This document shows, piece after piece, positions 22,514-33,718 of a stretch of 64,000 nucleotides of DNA. Source of the stretch: Lepus europaeus (taxonomy: Eukaryota; Chordata; Mammalia; Lagomorpha; Leporidae); contig NC_084840.1 in NCBI RefSeq assembly GCF_033115175.1, forward strand, positions 80,367,179 to 80,431,178. The letters are read 5' to 3'. The notes beneath the pieces were generated by a model that was not told the DNA's origin, did not search any database, and saw only the letters and a program-made list of their open reading frames with translations. A program made the position numbers and the translations under genes. The stretch's first letter is position 1, and every line of letters begins with the position of its first letter.

Positions 22514-23623
22514 TTATTTTTTCAAAAAACCAGCTCCTCGTTTGGCTGATTTTTTGTAATTTTTTTTGGATTCAATCCTGTTGATTTCTTCTCTGATTTT
22601 AATTATTTCTCTTCTCCTACTGGGTTTGGGTTTGGTTTGCTGCAGATTTTCTAGATCCTTGAGATGAGTTGAAAGCTCATCTATTTGGTGCCTCTCCAAT
22701 TTCTTGATGTAGGCACCTATTGATATAAACTTTCCTCTTAACACTGCTTTTGTTGTATCCCATAGGTTTTGGTATGTTGTGCTGTTATCCTCATTTACTT
22801 CCAGAGAATTTTTGATTTCTCTTTTAATTTCTTCTATGACCCATTGTTCATTCAGGAGCATGTTGTTCAATCTCCATGTGTTTGCACGTGCTCTAGGGAT
22901 TCCCGAGTTGCTAATTTCCAATTTCATTCCTTTGTGGTCTGAGAAGCTGCATGGTATGATTCTAATTCTTTTGAATTTGCTGAGACTTGCTTTATGGCCT
23001 AGTATGTGGTCAATCCTAGAGAGGGTTCCATGTACTGCTGAGAAGAATGTAAAGTCCTTAGATGTAGGATGAAATGTTCTGTAGATATCTGTTAGATCCA
23101 TTTGGGCTATAGTGTCATTTAAATCTCCTGTCTCCTTGTTGATCTTCTGTCCTGTTGATCTGTCTATCTCTGAGAGTGGAGTATTGAAGTCCCCCAGTAC
23201 TATTGTATTGGGGTCTAAGTCTCCCTTTAAGTCCCTTAACAAGTCTTTTAAATAAGCTGGTGCCCTGTAATTAGGTGCATATACATTGATAATCGTTATA
23301 TCTTCCTGTTGAATGCATCCCTTAATCATTAAATAGTGCCCCTCTTTGTCTCTTCTAACAGTTTTTGTGGTAAAGTTTATGTTGTCCGATATTAAGATGG
23401 CTACGCCCACTCTTTTTTCATTTCTGTTGGCATGGTATATCTTTTTCCAGCCTTTCACTCTCAGCTTGTATGGATCATTGTTGGATAGATGGGTTTCTTG
23501 TAAGCAGCAAAAGGATGGGTTTTGTTCCTTAACCCAATCAGCCAAGCGGTGTGTTTTAACTGGACAGTTCAAGCCATTAACATTCAATGTGACTATTGAG
23601 AAGGAGTAACTTTGCCCTGCCAT
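22514..23623 (-). pseudogene. ORF2: L1 ORF2 endonuclease part
   Basis: 369 residues from a start Met (MAGQSYSFSIVTLNVNGLN). The APE-type endonuclease motifs are all present: TLNVNGLN, the acid-bearing CLQETH, VLGDFNTPLS, SRIDHILGHK and the closing FSDHKGMKLE. It would nick target DNA at TTTT/A-like sites, consistent with the A/T-rich integration site of this element. The frame ends at residue 369 by a frame change rather than at the natural end of ORF2. Confidence 0.93.
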
Positions 23624-23691
23624 TAGCCAAAGATACTTTCTAATATATGGTTTGAGATTCCTGTGATCTTTTGGTGTGAGGTTTCCTACCT

Positions 23692-24728
23692 TTACCTTCT
23701 TTCATATTGGTGACCGTGTTTCTGTGTTTCTGTATGTAACACATCTTTAAGCATCTTTTGCAGGGCTGGACGAGTGGCGACAAATTCTTTCAATGTCTGT
23801 TTGCTGTGAAAGGTCTTTATTTCACCTTCATTCATAAATGAGAGCTTTGCAGGATATAATATTCTGGGCTGGCAGTTTTTCTCTCTTAGCACCTGGGCTA
23901 CGTCTCGCCATTCTCTCCTAGCTTGCAGGGTTTCTGAAGAGAAGTCAGCTGTGATTCTAATTGGAGATCCTCTGAGAGTAATCTGGCGTTTCTCTCTTGC
24001 ACATTTTAGTATCTTTTCTTTGTGTTTCACTGTGGTGAGGATCTCTTTTGGTCATGTTTATTAGGGGTTCTTTAAGCTTCCTGTATTAGGATTTCTCTGT
24101 CTTTCTCCAAACCTGGGAAATTTTCTGCTAGTATCTCACTAAAAAGGCCTTCTAATCCTTTCTCTCTCTCCATGCCTTCAGGTACTCCTAGAACCCGAAT
24201 GTTGGGTTTTTTAAGAGTATCCTGTAGATTCCTGACAGTATTTTTTAGATTTCTGATTTCTTCTTCTTTTCTTTTGTTTGATTGTTTCCTTTCCTGTTCT
24301 CTGTCTTTTAAGTCTGATATTCTCTCTTCTGCTTCGTCCATTCTGTTTTTAAGACTCTCTAATGTGTTTGTCATTTGATCTATTGAATTCTTCATTTCAT
24401 TATGATTTCTCGTCACTATCACCGTTTCTTGTTCCACTAGTTGTTTCAATTCATTTTGATTCCTCCTTAATATTTCATTTTCACAAGAGAGATTTTCTAT
24501 CTTGTCCATGAAGGATTTCTGTATTTCAGGAATTTGTTTTTGAGAACTTCTTAATGTTCTTATCAATTTTTTGAGATCTGCTTCTTGCATTTCTTCAATC
24601 TCCTCATCTTCATAATCTTGAATTGGGGTGTCTTTTTCATTTGGGGGTGTCATAGTGTCTTCCTTGTTCTTGTTACCTCGGTTTTTGCGTTTGTTGTTTG
24701 GCATGTTGGAGATATTTGGTTTCTTCAC
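23692..24728 (-). pseudogene. ORF1: L1 ORF1, two frames (broken)
   Basis: The first frame (24728-24072, 218 residues) carries the basic/acidic N-terminus, a long coiled coil ending DEAEERISDLKDREQERKQS, and the start of the RRM (IRVLGVPEGMEREKGLEGLF). The second frame (24030-23692, 112 residues) carries the C-terminal domain, including ILKCAREKRQITLRGSPIRI. The break lies at about 24.03-24.07 kb. ORF1p is the trimeric RNA-binding chaperone of L1 ribonucleoproteins. Confidence 0.9.
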
Positions 24729-24729
24729 T

Positions 24730-25623
24730 GTGGTGTTTTTTCTTGTTACACTATGGCTCTATATTAAGTGGACTGTCTGCTTTCAGTGGTGCCTTAGAGG
24801 CTTGAGATGAGTGTGGACTGAGAGCTGTGTTTGGTTCCTCAGGGCTGAGGGTGTGTCAAAGATGACACTCCCAGGTTAGGTGTGGTAAATCTCTCTCTTT
24901 TTTGATTCAAAAGGGAAGTAATTCCTCACAGCTGAACGTAATTGGAGGTAGTTAGCAGGCAAATGATATACCCACAGGAGCCAGAGATAGGAAGCTCTTT
25001 CCCAAGGACCACACAGGGAATCTCTGCTGCCCTCAGTGTGGGCTCCAATTCTCCTGCAATCTCCCACTGGGTTGCCAAGTTAGATGCTAATCTCCTGTTA
25101 TTTCACCCCTCCCCCCAGAGTCAGGTTTTTCTGCTAGGCTCAGGGCTGGTGCAGACCTGCGGTCGCCCTGCTTATGACGTATGTCCAAAATGGCGCCTGC
25201 TCTGTCTTGCTCGCCTTTGAGAGGTGAGCGGAGAGAGAGAAACTTGTGTCCGTATCGGTCGCTTTTTTTATTTTTTTCCTCTCTCTCTTCTAGTTAGCCT
25301 GGTGAACTTTTCCCCACGAAGTTTCAAGCCTCGTTCCCTCTAGCCTCCTCTTTCCGCTTGCCCGCTGGTGTCTCGGGCTATTGTGGTTCGGCTCACCTCG
25401 TGTTCCAGCGCTGGTGCGTTGAGTCTGCTGCTGGTGTCCCGAACTTGGGCTCCCACGCTCTCCACGCAGGTACACTGTGAATCTCTAGTTCCGGAAGAGT
25501 TTCCTATGCTGTTTCATCCCCTACTCTTCCTTGACCCTGCAGTATCTCCACTTATATTAACCTGTCTCTCTCTCCAGACTAATAGTGTGCTCCCTGCCTA
25601 TTCTGCCATCTTGCCGCCTCAGC
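24730..25623 (-). promoter_or_regulatory. L1 5' UTR (internal promoter region)
   Basis: GC-rich leader of the full-length L1, with a CpG-rich part at about 25.1-25.5 kb. It shares blocks with the tandemly repeated leader at 1-1259, but here the unit occurs once. The internal promoter role is known for mammalian L1s and is inferred here from position. Confidence 0.7.
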
Positions 25624-25640
25624 TCCCTTTTCTGGAATTT
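25624..25640. repeat. Target-site duplication of full-length L1, copy 2
   Basis: Identical 17 bp to 18344-18360. Confidence 0.95.
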
Positions 25641-25699
25641 AAATTACCAAAGTTCATTTGTTGAGAAACAGACGTTTAGGGGCAGCCTTTTATTTATTT

Positions 25700-25790
25700 A
25701 TTTTTACTTAGTTATCCAACTCCTGGGAATTTACCCAAAGGAAAGAAAATCACCATATGAAAGAGTAATCTGTACACTCATGTTTCTTGC
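25700..25790 (+). mobile_element. Old L1 ORF2 fragment
   Basis: CAACTCCTGGGAATTTACCC then AAAGGAAAGAAAATCACCATATGAAAG is an L1 ORF2 3' segment, cut off by the next SINE. Confidence 0.6.
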
Positions 25791-25794
25791 AGGG

Positions 25795-26150
25795 GCAGGC
25801 ATTTCACATAGCAGATATGTTGCTGATTGGGATGTCTACAACCCAAATCTGACTGTCTATTTGGAGTCAGAGATATTTGGCTTCTGATCTGGATTTATGC
25901 TAATGCATACTGGGACAGGCACCAGATGATGGCTCAAGTACTTAGGTATCAGTCACCTGCATGAATGGATGATCAGGATGATCAGTCCACTTCTGGACTC
26001 CTGGCTGACCTAGCTCCAGTTGTCAAAAACATTTCAGTTGTGAACCAGTCAATGGACGGTCTCTCTCCATATCTTTCACATTCTCTCAATCTCTCCCTCA
26101 GTGCCTCTGCCTTTCTCTCAAATAAAAACTCAAGATAAAAAAAAAAAACC
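25795..26150 (+). mobile_element. Old C-type SINE
   Basis: Diverged copy: GATTGGGATGTCTACAACCC head, CACCAGATGATGGCTCAAGTACTTAGG body, CTCTGCCTTTCTCTCAAATAAAAA tail followed by an A run. Confidence 0.7.
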
Positions 26151-26801
26151 TAGGGTTTTCACACATAAAGTATCAAGAACTTATTAGCTATTTTAAAGGG
26201 TTATTTAAAAAAGAGTATTTTATATTTATATTTTAGTTCCTGAAGATGTCCTGGAACCATTTCGATCAAAAAACATAATACAGTTTCAAGATTTAGAAAA
26301 TTCGTATCTAAGTCGTATTACAGTTTGGACCTTCACCTCACTGGAACCGAACATGAGTTAAATACTCACATTCCTATAAAGTGTTCTTCTATAGGTTCCA
26401 TTTTTCCTATTATATTAACAATTGCTTTTTAAACAAACTTAAAATCTTCCCTATAAAATATAAATAATAATTTGCCTAACATTTGTGGTTTTTCTATCTA
26501 CTGTCCTGTTTCGCCCCTTTTCTAAAAAAATTAATGCATATGATAAAGAAATCTATGTGAAGCACCTTATCATCTCCTTTATGCTAAAGTCTGATTTCTG
26601 ATTTTATATTTAAATAAAAAATACCTTTTGATAATCATCCAGGAACAGCTTTTAGTTCTTATCCTGCTTTCCTTCTCAGTAGCTGCTGCACAATGACCAC
26701 ATCCTTCTTTATGGACTACCTCATTCTAAATGCAACAACACTTGAATTCCAGTCTTATCTCTTTCTCTTTGATGTTCGCTTTTCACAGATTACAACTTTC
26801 A

Positions 26802-27148
26802 TTTATTTATTTATTTATTTATTTGACAGGCAGAGTGGATAGTGTGAGAGAGAGACAGAGAGAAAGGTCTTCCTTTGCCGTTGGTTCACCCTCCAATGGC
26901 CGCCGTGGCTGGCACACTGCAGCTGGTGCACTGCGCTGATCCGATGGCAGGAGCCAGGTGCTTCTCCTGGTCTCCCATGGGGTGCGGGGCCCAAGCACTT
27001 GGGCCATAGCAGAGAGCTGGCCTGGAAGAGGGGCAACCTGGACAGAATCCGGCGCCCCGACTAGGACTAGAACCTGGTGTGCCGGCGCCGCAGGCGGAGG
27101 ATTAGCCTAGTGAGCTGCAGCGCCCTAGTGAGCTGCAGCGCCGGCCTA
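26802..27148 (-). mobile_element. CSINE2 with target-site duplication and duplicated head
   Basis: Reverse-oriented young C repeat with a TTTATTT tail. The 18-bp target duplication CACAGATTACAACTTTCA is at 26784-26801 and 27149-27166. Near the head an 18-bp unit AGTGAGCTGCAGCGCCCT is repeated in tandem (about 27110-27146). Confidence 0.93.
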
Positions 27149-27273
27149 CACAGATTACAACTTTCACCACACGCTCACACCACTACTTTGTGTGGGTTAT
27201 ATTTGTAAACAGTCATTTTATACATTTTATATTGATACTTTCAGGGGTGTCTCTCAGTGCTGTATGTCATGCT

Positions 27274-27596
27274 ATTTTTTTTTACAGGCAGAGTTAAGAC
27301 AGTGAGAGAGACAGAGAGAAAGGTCTTCCTTTTTCCATTGGTTCACACCCCAAATGGCTGCCACAGCCAGCCACAGAACCAATCTGAAGCCAGGAGCCAG
27401 GAGCTTCCTCCTGGTCTCCCATATGGGTGGAGGGCCCAAGCACTTGGGCCATACTCCATTGCCTTCCTGGGCCACAGAGGAGAGCTGGACTGGAAGAGGA
27501 GCAGCCAGGACGGAATCCAATGCCCCAACCAGGACTAGAACCCGGGATGCTGGTGCCATAGGCAGAGGATTAGCCTAGTGAGCTGTGGCACCAGCC
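27274..27596 (-). mobile_element. CSINE2-type SINE
   Basis: Reverse C repeat: tail with T run then ACAGGCAGAGTTAAGACAGTG, body, and head GTGAGCTGTGGCACCAGCC. Confidence 0.9.
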
Positions 27597-27886
27597 ATGT
27601 TAGGCTATTTTGAAGGGCCACCAAGATCTGTAGGATGTTGCCCAGCATACTTTGTCTTATTTTTTTCTTTCCTTAGTTTATTGCTAGGGGTCAGGTAATG
27701 GCTGTCTCTGCTTTCTTTTGAATATTTCTTTCTTCCAGAGGTATCAAGAGGAGACTTCTGAAATTTCAGATACAACTCAGCTATGTCACTTGGAGGCTGT
27801 AGTCAGCTAGAGTTTTTTTCTACATCCCAATCCATCTTCATCACTTCAAAACCAAGATATCCATCAAACATCTTCCCAGGTACTCT

Positions 27887-28211
27887 TTTTTTTTTTTTGA
27901 CAGGCAGAGTGGACAGTGAGAGAGACAGAGAGAAAGGTCCTCCCCCTTGCCGCTGGTTCACCCTCCAATTGCTGCTGTGGCTGGTGCATCGCACTGATCT
28001 GAAGCCAGGAGCCAGGTGCTTCTCCTGGTCTTCCATGCGGGTGCAGGGCCCAAGCACTTGGGCCATCCTCCACTGCCTTCCCAGGCCATAGCAGAGAGCT
28101 GGCCTGGAAGAGGGGCAACCAGGACAGAATCTGGCACCCCAACCAGGACTAGAACCCGGTGTGCCGGCGCCACAAGGTGGAGGATTAGCCTGTTGAGTCC
28201 TGGCGCCGACC
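27887..28211 (-). mobile_element. CSINE2-type SINE with target-site duplication
   Basis: Target duplication CCCAGGTACTCT at 27875-27886 and 28212-28223, T-run tail and complete body with GCCGGCGCC near the head. It is absent from the paralogous units, so it inserted after the duplication. Confidence 0.93.
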
Positions 28212-28939
28212 CCCAGGTACTCTCTAGTAGAGGGATTCATGAGGCAAGAATCTTCTGGGAAATTCAGGGGTTATTTGAGTTGACTGAAAGCTGTTTTGGA
28301 CTGAATTTTTTATTTGTAGGGCAGATCTTACAGTGGGACTACTTCATTTCAGGTCTAGAGAAAGTAATTTATCAGTGTTTCCTAAACTAGGAGAAAGACC
28401 AATCACCGTAAATATTCTAGATACATAAACATGTATATCTGCATAATGAAACTGCACTGTAGTCTTGTGATGTCAAGAAGCTGATGAGTAGAATCAACAA
28501 CCTCACTGCTCCATTGAGTGTATGTGTAATCTTGTGATCTTAATCCCTATTAAAGGAAAACATGAATGAAAGGAGAATGCATTTTTCACAGTTATTTAGT
28601 ATTGATTATGCACTAATAAATTGGGATCCTGGATTATACATAATCTTTTCTGATATGGAACCACAGTTTGCTTCTGAACATGCAGTGCTCAGAGCATTAT
28701 GTTACTCTATAATACTCTGCTTGAGTAGTCATTTATGTCTTCCCCTGGCATCTCTTACCATTTCAAAATCCAAACAGGAAAACATATACTCTGGGGGAAA
28801 AAAAGCTTGTGTAATGACCTAGCATCAAATCAGAATAAAGAATGTAATCTACAGAATCAAAACTAATTCATTTTAAAAGCCCCATGGAAGTGTTTAGATT
28901 ACACAAGGAAATCAGAAATCAAGATCAAATTATCACACA

Positions 28940-29100
28940 ATTTTCTCTGTATTTGAAAAGTTATATATTAACAGGGAACACAAGTAGCAGTTATACACCA
29001 ATGTCCAAAACAACATTAGTCATAGTAACCCAAAGATGGAAATAACTCAGATGTCCATAAATCAAGGAGAGGTTACATAAAATGTAGTGGACGTAAAATA
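28940..29100 (+). mobile_element. Old L1 ORF2 fragment shared between duplication units
   Basis: The segment GTCCAAAACAACATTAGTCA then CCCAAAGATGGAAATAACTCAG is an L1 ORF2 3' piece. Paralogous copies occur near 42.75 and 60.58 kb, so this L1 piece predates the duplications. Confidence 0.7.
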
Positions 29101-29340
29101 TAATTTTAGGTATCACACTTTTAAATTATAACCTTACTATAAAATCATTTATTACATGAAATCAGGTGATTTCTTCTATAAAGCTAAGTGTTTCACCCTG
29201 CTAGAAGCAAACTGCATCCATAGGACTATATTGAGTGATATCAATGAGATATTTTACATTTTCTAAAATGGTCTTACAATGTCCTACTACAGAGATAAAA
29301 ATTCATTATCAGCATGGAAGAAATTAAGGGATTGACTTAC

Positions 29341-29428
29341 TGCTTTTTGTCTTCTCTGAAGTTTTTCCTCAAACTTTACAGTTCTGTCTGTTTGCTTTTT
29401 GCATCTATGTTTCAACTTAGGCTCAAGC
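29341..29428 (-). CDS. Exon A1, ANKRD26-family coiled coil
   Basis: The 88-bp exon lies between acceptor CCCATTTTAG and donor AAGCA|GTAAGT. After one base finishing the split codon from exon B it reads LEPKLKHRCKKQTDRTVKFE then EKLQRRQKA, 29 residues against 31 in the other A exons (two codons shorter, still in frame). It is the most diverged A copy; the family pattern LExExxxLKxxxKKQxxxxxxLQxxL is still visible. It ends in phase 0, ready for the exon at 18093-18187. It is the last cassette exon in transcript order. Confidence 0.8.
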
Positions 29429-29731
29429 CTAAAATGGGTATTTAAAATAATTATTCTCACACAATGTGAAATACACATAATTTCTGAATAAATCATAGAA
29501 GGTGTAATTATGTATTTTTCAAACTTTGAAAGGCACATGCTTTGATAACTGCATATCATTTCTAAACGTGTTTCTGTGGGTAATGTGTAACTTTTAGGAA
29601 TAATGTACAAAAACTACACATTTCAAAATAGCTGAAAATTTTCCCTGACTTCATACAGATATATTTATGGTTATAACTACTTCTGTACTCATAGTTTGTA
29701 TCTTATGCGCTCAAGTTATTTTGCATGGTAC

Positions 29732-29814
29732 TTTGAACTGTAGTATTCCTGGCCATCTGACTTCTCAGCAATTTGTGAAAGAACTTCCTGCTGTTGAGCT
29801 GATGTTTCTTGGAA
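29732..29814 (-). CDS. Exon B1, ANKRD26-family coiled coil
   Basis: The 83-bp exon lies between acceptor TTCATTTTAG and donor TCAAA|GTACCA. It reads FQETSAQQQEVLSQIAEKSD then GQEYYSS, with the last codon split. It aligns with the other B exons (LQEAEAR-x-QEA...EKSKE-x-LETYNS) including the conserved EKS. Length 83 equals that of B2b and B3, with compensating small indels near its end, a sign that frame has been kept. The donor is non-canonical beyond GT but the same in three copies. Confidence 0.8.
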
Positions 29815-30599
29815 CTAAAATGAAGAAATTAAAAACAAATTTTATCAATAATTGCTATAAATCTGCTCATTATATGGTTTTTCAAATAAAATCTTACTGG
29901 AAAAGAGCAACATCTACTATTTCCATAATGTGCTGTAACTGCAGGGTCAAATTGTTACTAGGATGATATGGTGCAAATTTAAAATAATGCACTCTGGTCT
30001 AGAGTTATTAATATTTCCCCAGATCCACATTAAAATGTCACCTTATTTCAGTAGACAACATTTTTTTTCAATTATAATTTATAGATTGCATTCTCTACTA
30101 TTAAGTAGGCAATGATCATGAAATACAATGAAATCAAGATTTCTATATGGAGTTTCCCACACCTTATATGACCATCACAGAACTGAAAATGTTGTAGTCT
30201 ATCAACAAAATCAATCTAAATCAAGTTTCCCAAATCAATTCAGCCCTGGGCTTTTCTAGCAAGCACTCTGAAGGTAAAGTTATACAGTTTGCCATCTCAG
30301 AAAAGCTGTAGCCACAATGTAAAGATCCATGGAATTATAAATCCAAGTCTGCCTATAAAATAAAAGAGTAAACTGACAGCTTTCTTAGTAAAACATATGT
30401 ACTTAATATATAACAACTCCCCTCCTGAAATGTAGTATGCTAATTTTATAATTATTCGCTTAAAATGCATTTAGAATCAAAGATTTATCCTGAAGCTTTC
30501 TTTATAATTTTTATGGCAATGTCTCCAAGAAGAAATATTTGGTAGGGCATAGTGAATTTAATTTTGCACTAACAAATGTTGGGCCAAAGGTGACATGCT

Positions 30600-30900
30600 T
30601 AATATGTAACAGCAATGTCATGTTAAGTGAAAGAAGCCAGTCATAAAGGGCTACAACCTGTAGGACTCTATCTTATGAGATATCCCAAACAGATAAATCT
30701 TATGACTCAAATAACACCTGGTTGTCGCTTAGGACATGTATAGTTGGGGGATTCAATGGGTGATAGATAAACTGTTGTAGGCTTTCTTCTCAGGGTGATA
30801 ACAATATTCCAAAATTGATTGTAGTTACACAACCTTGGGAATCCATGATAGGGTACTTAATATTATTAGGTAAAGTAGGGTATCATTATGGTATATGAAA
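30600..30900 (+). mobile_element. Old L1 3' fragment shared between units
   Basis: TGAAAGAAGCCAGTCATAAAGGGCTACAA and TTCCAAAATTGATTGTAGTTACACAAC are the end of an old L1. Paralogous copies are near 53.68-53.93 kb and 63.79 kb onward. Confidence 0.7.
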
Positions 30901-31620
30901 TATACAAGGGTTCTTTTAAAAGACTTAGCAAATAATGGGCTCAAGATATATTAAGATTTGCTTTCCGTGCAAAGGGTCCTGGAATCAATGGATTTTTATC
31001 TCAATAAATTTTATCTCTTTAAAAGACCATAGACAAGACAGGAATAATCTTAATTCTCTATTTTGGATGAATAAACTACACATGATCTGAACATCCCTAT
31101 GCATATATCTATACATACAAGTATATGTATGTGTGAATACACATATATGTAAACTGAAAAAGGAGGAAATGCCTGATACTTATATTCTAAATTAATAAAA
31201 ATACTTGCATTTCACACAATTGTATAAGGTGACTTCAAAGCAATTTATACTGATATGCATGAAATTATTAATATACATAAGTTTTGTATCCATGACATCC
31301 ATGAAAATAACAAATTTGATTTATTGGAGAATCTTACAAATTTTATACTGATTTAATATACCTCGTTTCACCATGGTGATAGGGGTATCACTAAAAATAT
31401 TGTCTAAAAGAAAACACAGTCTCTGAACTTCAGAAGTATGATACATTTCTCCACTTTCCTAAGAGTAAATATTACTATAATAAAGAATGCAATGATAATC
31501 AAAAAGAACATGAATGTTAGAGATCAAGAAATAAGTGAATTATGACAAATTGTACTAAAATTGTATGCAAAAAACTTATAATAAAACACCTATAGAATCC
31601 CTGTTAAATATCATACATAC

Positions 31621-31764
31621 TTGTATTTTAAGTTCATTTAATTTGTTCTTCAAATCCTTTGTCTCAACATCTAACTTAATGGAATAACGTGCAATATCAT
31701 CCAGTGATATCTGTGATATATACTGACGCTTGTCAATGTCAGCCAGGCGTTGCTGAAGATTCAC
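31621..31764 (-). CDS. Exon C1, ANKRD26-family coiled coil
   Basis: The 144-bp exon (48 codons, phase 0 at both ends) lies between acceptor ACTTTATCAG and donor ATACAA|GTATGT. It reads VNLQQRLADIDKRQYISQIS, then LDDIARYSIKLDVETKDLKN, then KLNELKIQ. The arrangement QQxLADxxKxxxxSxxSL...LxxETxDLKxxLxxxxxQ followed by exon B's LQEAxxR is the ANKRD26/CCDC144 coiled-coil order, and this is the clearest family match in the window. Upstream in the transcript come A2a or A2b, which end in phase 0. Confidence 0.88.
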
Positions 31765-31839
31765 CTGATAAAGTATGATTTATTATTTTAAAAATCATCT
31801 TACTGCTATGAGATATTATTTTCAAGATAAATACAACTG

Positions 31840-32150
31840 GGGCTGGTGCTGTGGTGCGGCAGGCTAAGCATCTGCCTGTGGTGCTGGCATCCCATATGGG
31901 CACCAGTCCATTTCCTGGCTGCTCCTCTCCTAATTCAACTCCCTCCTATGGCCTAAGAAAAAAGTAGAAGATGGCCCAAGCGCTTGGATCCCTTCACCTA
32001 CGTGGGAGACCTGAAGAAGCTCCTGGATCCTGATGGGCCCAGTTCTGGCCATTGTGCTCCTTTGGGAAGTTAGCCAGAGGATTAAAGACCTTTCTCTTTA
32101 TCTCTGTCAATAACTCTACCTCTCAAATAAATAAATAAAATCTTTAAATA
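31840..32150 (+). mobile_element. C-type SINE
   Basis: Head GGGGCTGGTGCTGTGGTGCGG, body, tail CTCTCAAATAAATAAATAAAATC. Imperfect flanking repeat AAATACAACTGG / AAAGTACAATTGG. Confidence 0.88.
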
Positions 32151-32514
32151 AAGTACAATTGGTCCCATACTTGTGACAGTTTGACTTATGATTTTTCCAC
32201 TTTATAATAGCCCATGCCACTCTTATGATGCTTGACAGCTGCACTGAACTACAGAGCCAAGGAAAAAACAATCACAAGGCCAAATGACCTACATTATAGA
32301 GTGTGCTGTGCTGCTAAATTAGGATGTTGAGAAGGGGAGGTAGCACCTGTGTTTGAATAAGAGCACCACATGTATCAATTCTTTTCACCATGCATAAACA
32401 CTCCTGCTGATTACTAAACTCAGGTAATGCAGAGAAGGTGTTATCTTCCTGCACAATCAGTATTACATTACTTATCCAAGAAATTCAGTTCACTGTTCCT
32501 CTCAACAAATTTCT

Positions 32515-33718
32515 TTTTTTTAAACTTTTATTTAGTAAATATAAAATTCCAAACTACAGTTTATGAATTACAATGACTTTTTCTCCCCCATAACTTCCCT
32601 CCCACCCACACCCCTCCCATCTCCCACTCTCTCTCCCATTCCATTCACATCAAGATTCATTTTCAATTATCTCTATATACAGAAGATCAATTTAGTATGT
32701 ATTAAGTAAAGATTTCATCAGTTTGCACCCACACAAAACATAAAGTGTAAAATACTGTTTGAGTACTAGTTATAGCATTAATTCACATTGGACAACACAT
32801 TAAGGACAGGGATCCTACGTGAGGAGTAAGTACACAGCGACTCCTGTTGTTGACTTAACAATTTGACACTCGTGTTTATGGCGTCAGTAATCTCCCTAGG
32901 CTCTAGTCATGAGTTGCCAAGGCTATGGAAGCCTTTAGAGTTCGCTGACTTTGATCTTATTCCGATAGGGTCATAGTCAAAGTGGAAGTTCTCTCCTCCC
33001 TTCGGAGAAGGGTACCTCCTTCTTTGATGGCCCCGTTCTTTCCACTGGGATCTCACTCGCAGACATCTTTCATTTAGGTTGTTTGTTTGTTTGTTTGTTT
33101 TGCCAGTGTGTCTTGCTTTCCATGCCTACAATACTCTCATGGGCTTTTCAACCAGATCTGAATGCCTTGAGGGCTGATTCTGAGGCCAGAGGGCTGTTTA
33201 GGACATCTGCCATTTTATGAGTCTGCTGTGTATCCCGCTTCCCATGTTGGATCGTTCTCTCCCTTTTTATCAGTTAGCATTAGCAGACACTAGTCTTGTT
33301 TATGTCATCCCTTTGATTTTAGACCTATCAGTATGATCAATTGTGAACTGAAATTGATCACTTGAACTAGTGAGATGGTATTGGTATATGCCACCTTGAT
33401 GGGATTGAACTGGAATCCCCTGGCACATTTCTAACTCCACCATTTGGGGCAAGTCCGATTGAGCATGTCCCAAATCGTACATCTCCTCCCTCTTTTATTC
33501 CAACTCTTATATTTAATAGAGATCACTTTTCAGTTAAATTTAAACACCAAAGAATAATTGTGTGTTAATTACAGAGTTCAACCAATAGTATTAAATAGAA
33601 CAAAAAAAAATACTGAAAGGGATAAAGTATTAAATTGTACATCAACAGTCAGGACAAGGGCTGATCAAGTTACTGTTTCTCATAGTGTCCATTTCACTTC
33701 AACAGGTTTCCTTTTTGG
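32515..33718 (-). mobile_element. 5'-truncated L1 3' end with target-site duplication
   Basis: L1 3' UTR on the minus strand, from the A-rich end (TTTTTTTAAACTTTTATTTAG) to a truncation point near the ORF2 end. Target duplication CTCTCAAC-AAATTTCT at 32499-32514 and 33719-33734. A GTTT microsatellite lies at about 33.08 kb. Confidence 0.95.

Larger units (their letters stand above)
18361..25623 (-). mobile_element. Full-length rabbit L1 with perfect 17-bp target-site duplication
   Basis: About 7.26 kb on the minus strand. From its 5' end: GC-rich 5' UTR beginning with a GCCGCCAAGATGGCAG-type stretch at 25.6 kb, ORF1 near 24.73-23.69 kb, ORF2 at 23.62-19.80 kb, a 3' UTR of about 1.4 kb with a G-rich tract at 18.42-18.49 kb, and the A-rich end. 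It lies in the intron between the A exon at 29.3 kb and the exon at 18.1 kb, in the same orientation as the gene. The perfect target duplication and long open frames indicate a recent insertion, but frame breaks in both ORFs mean this copy is not autonomous as read. Confidence 0.95.
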
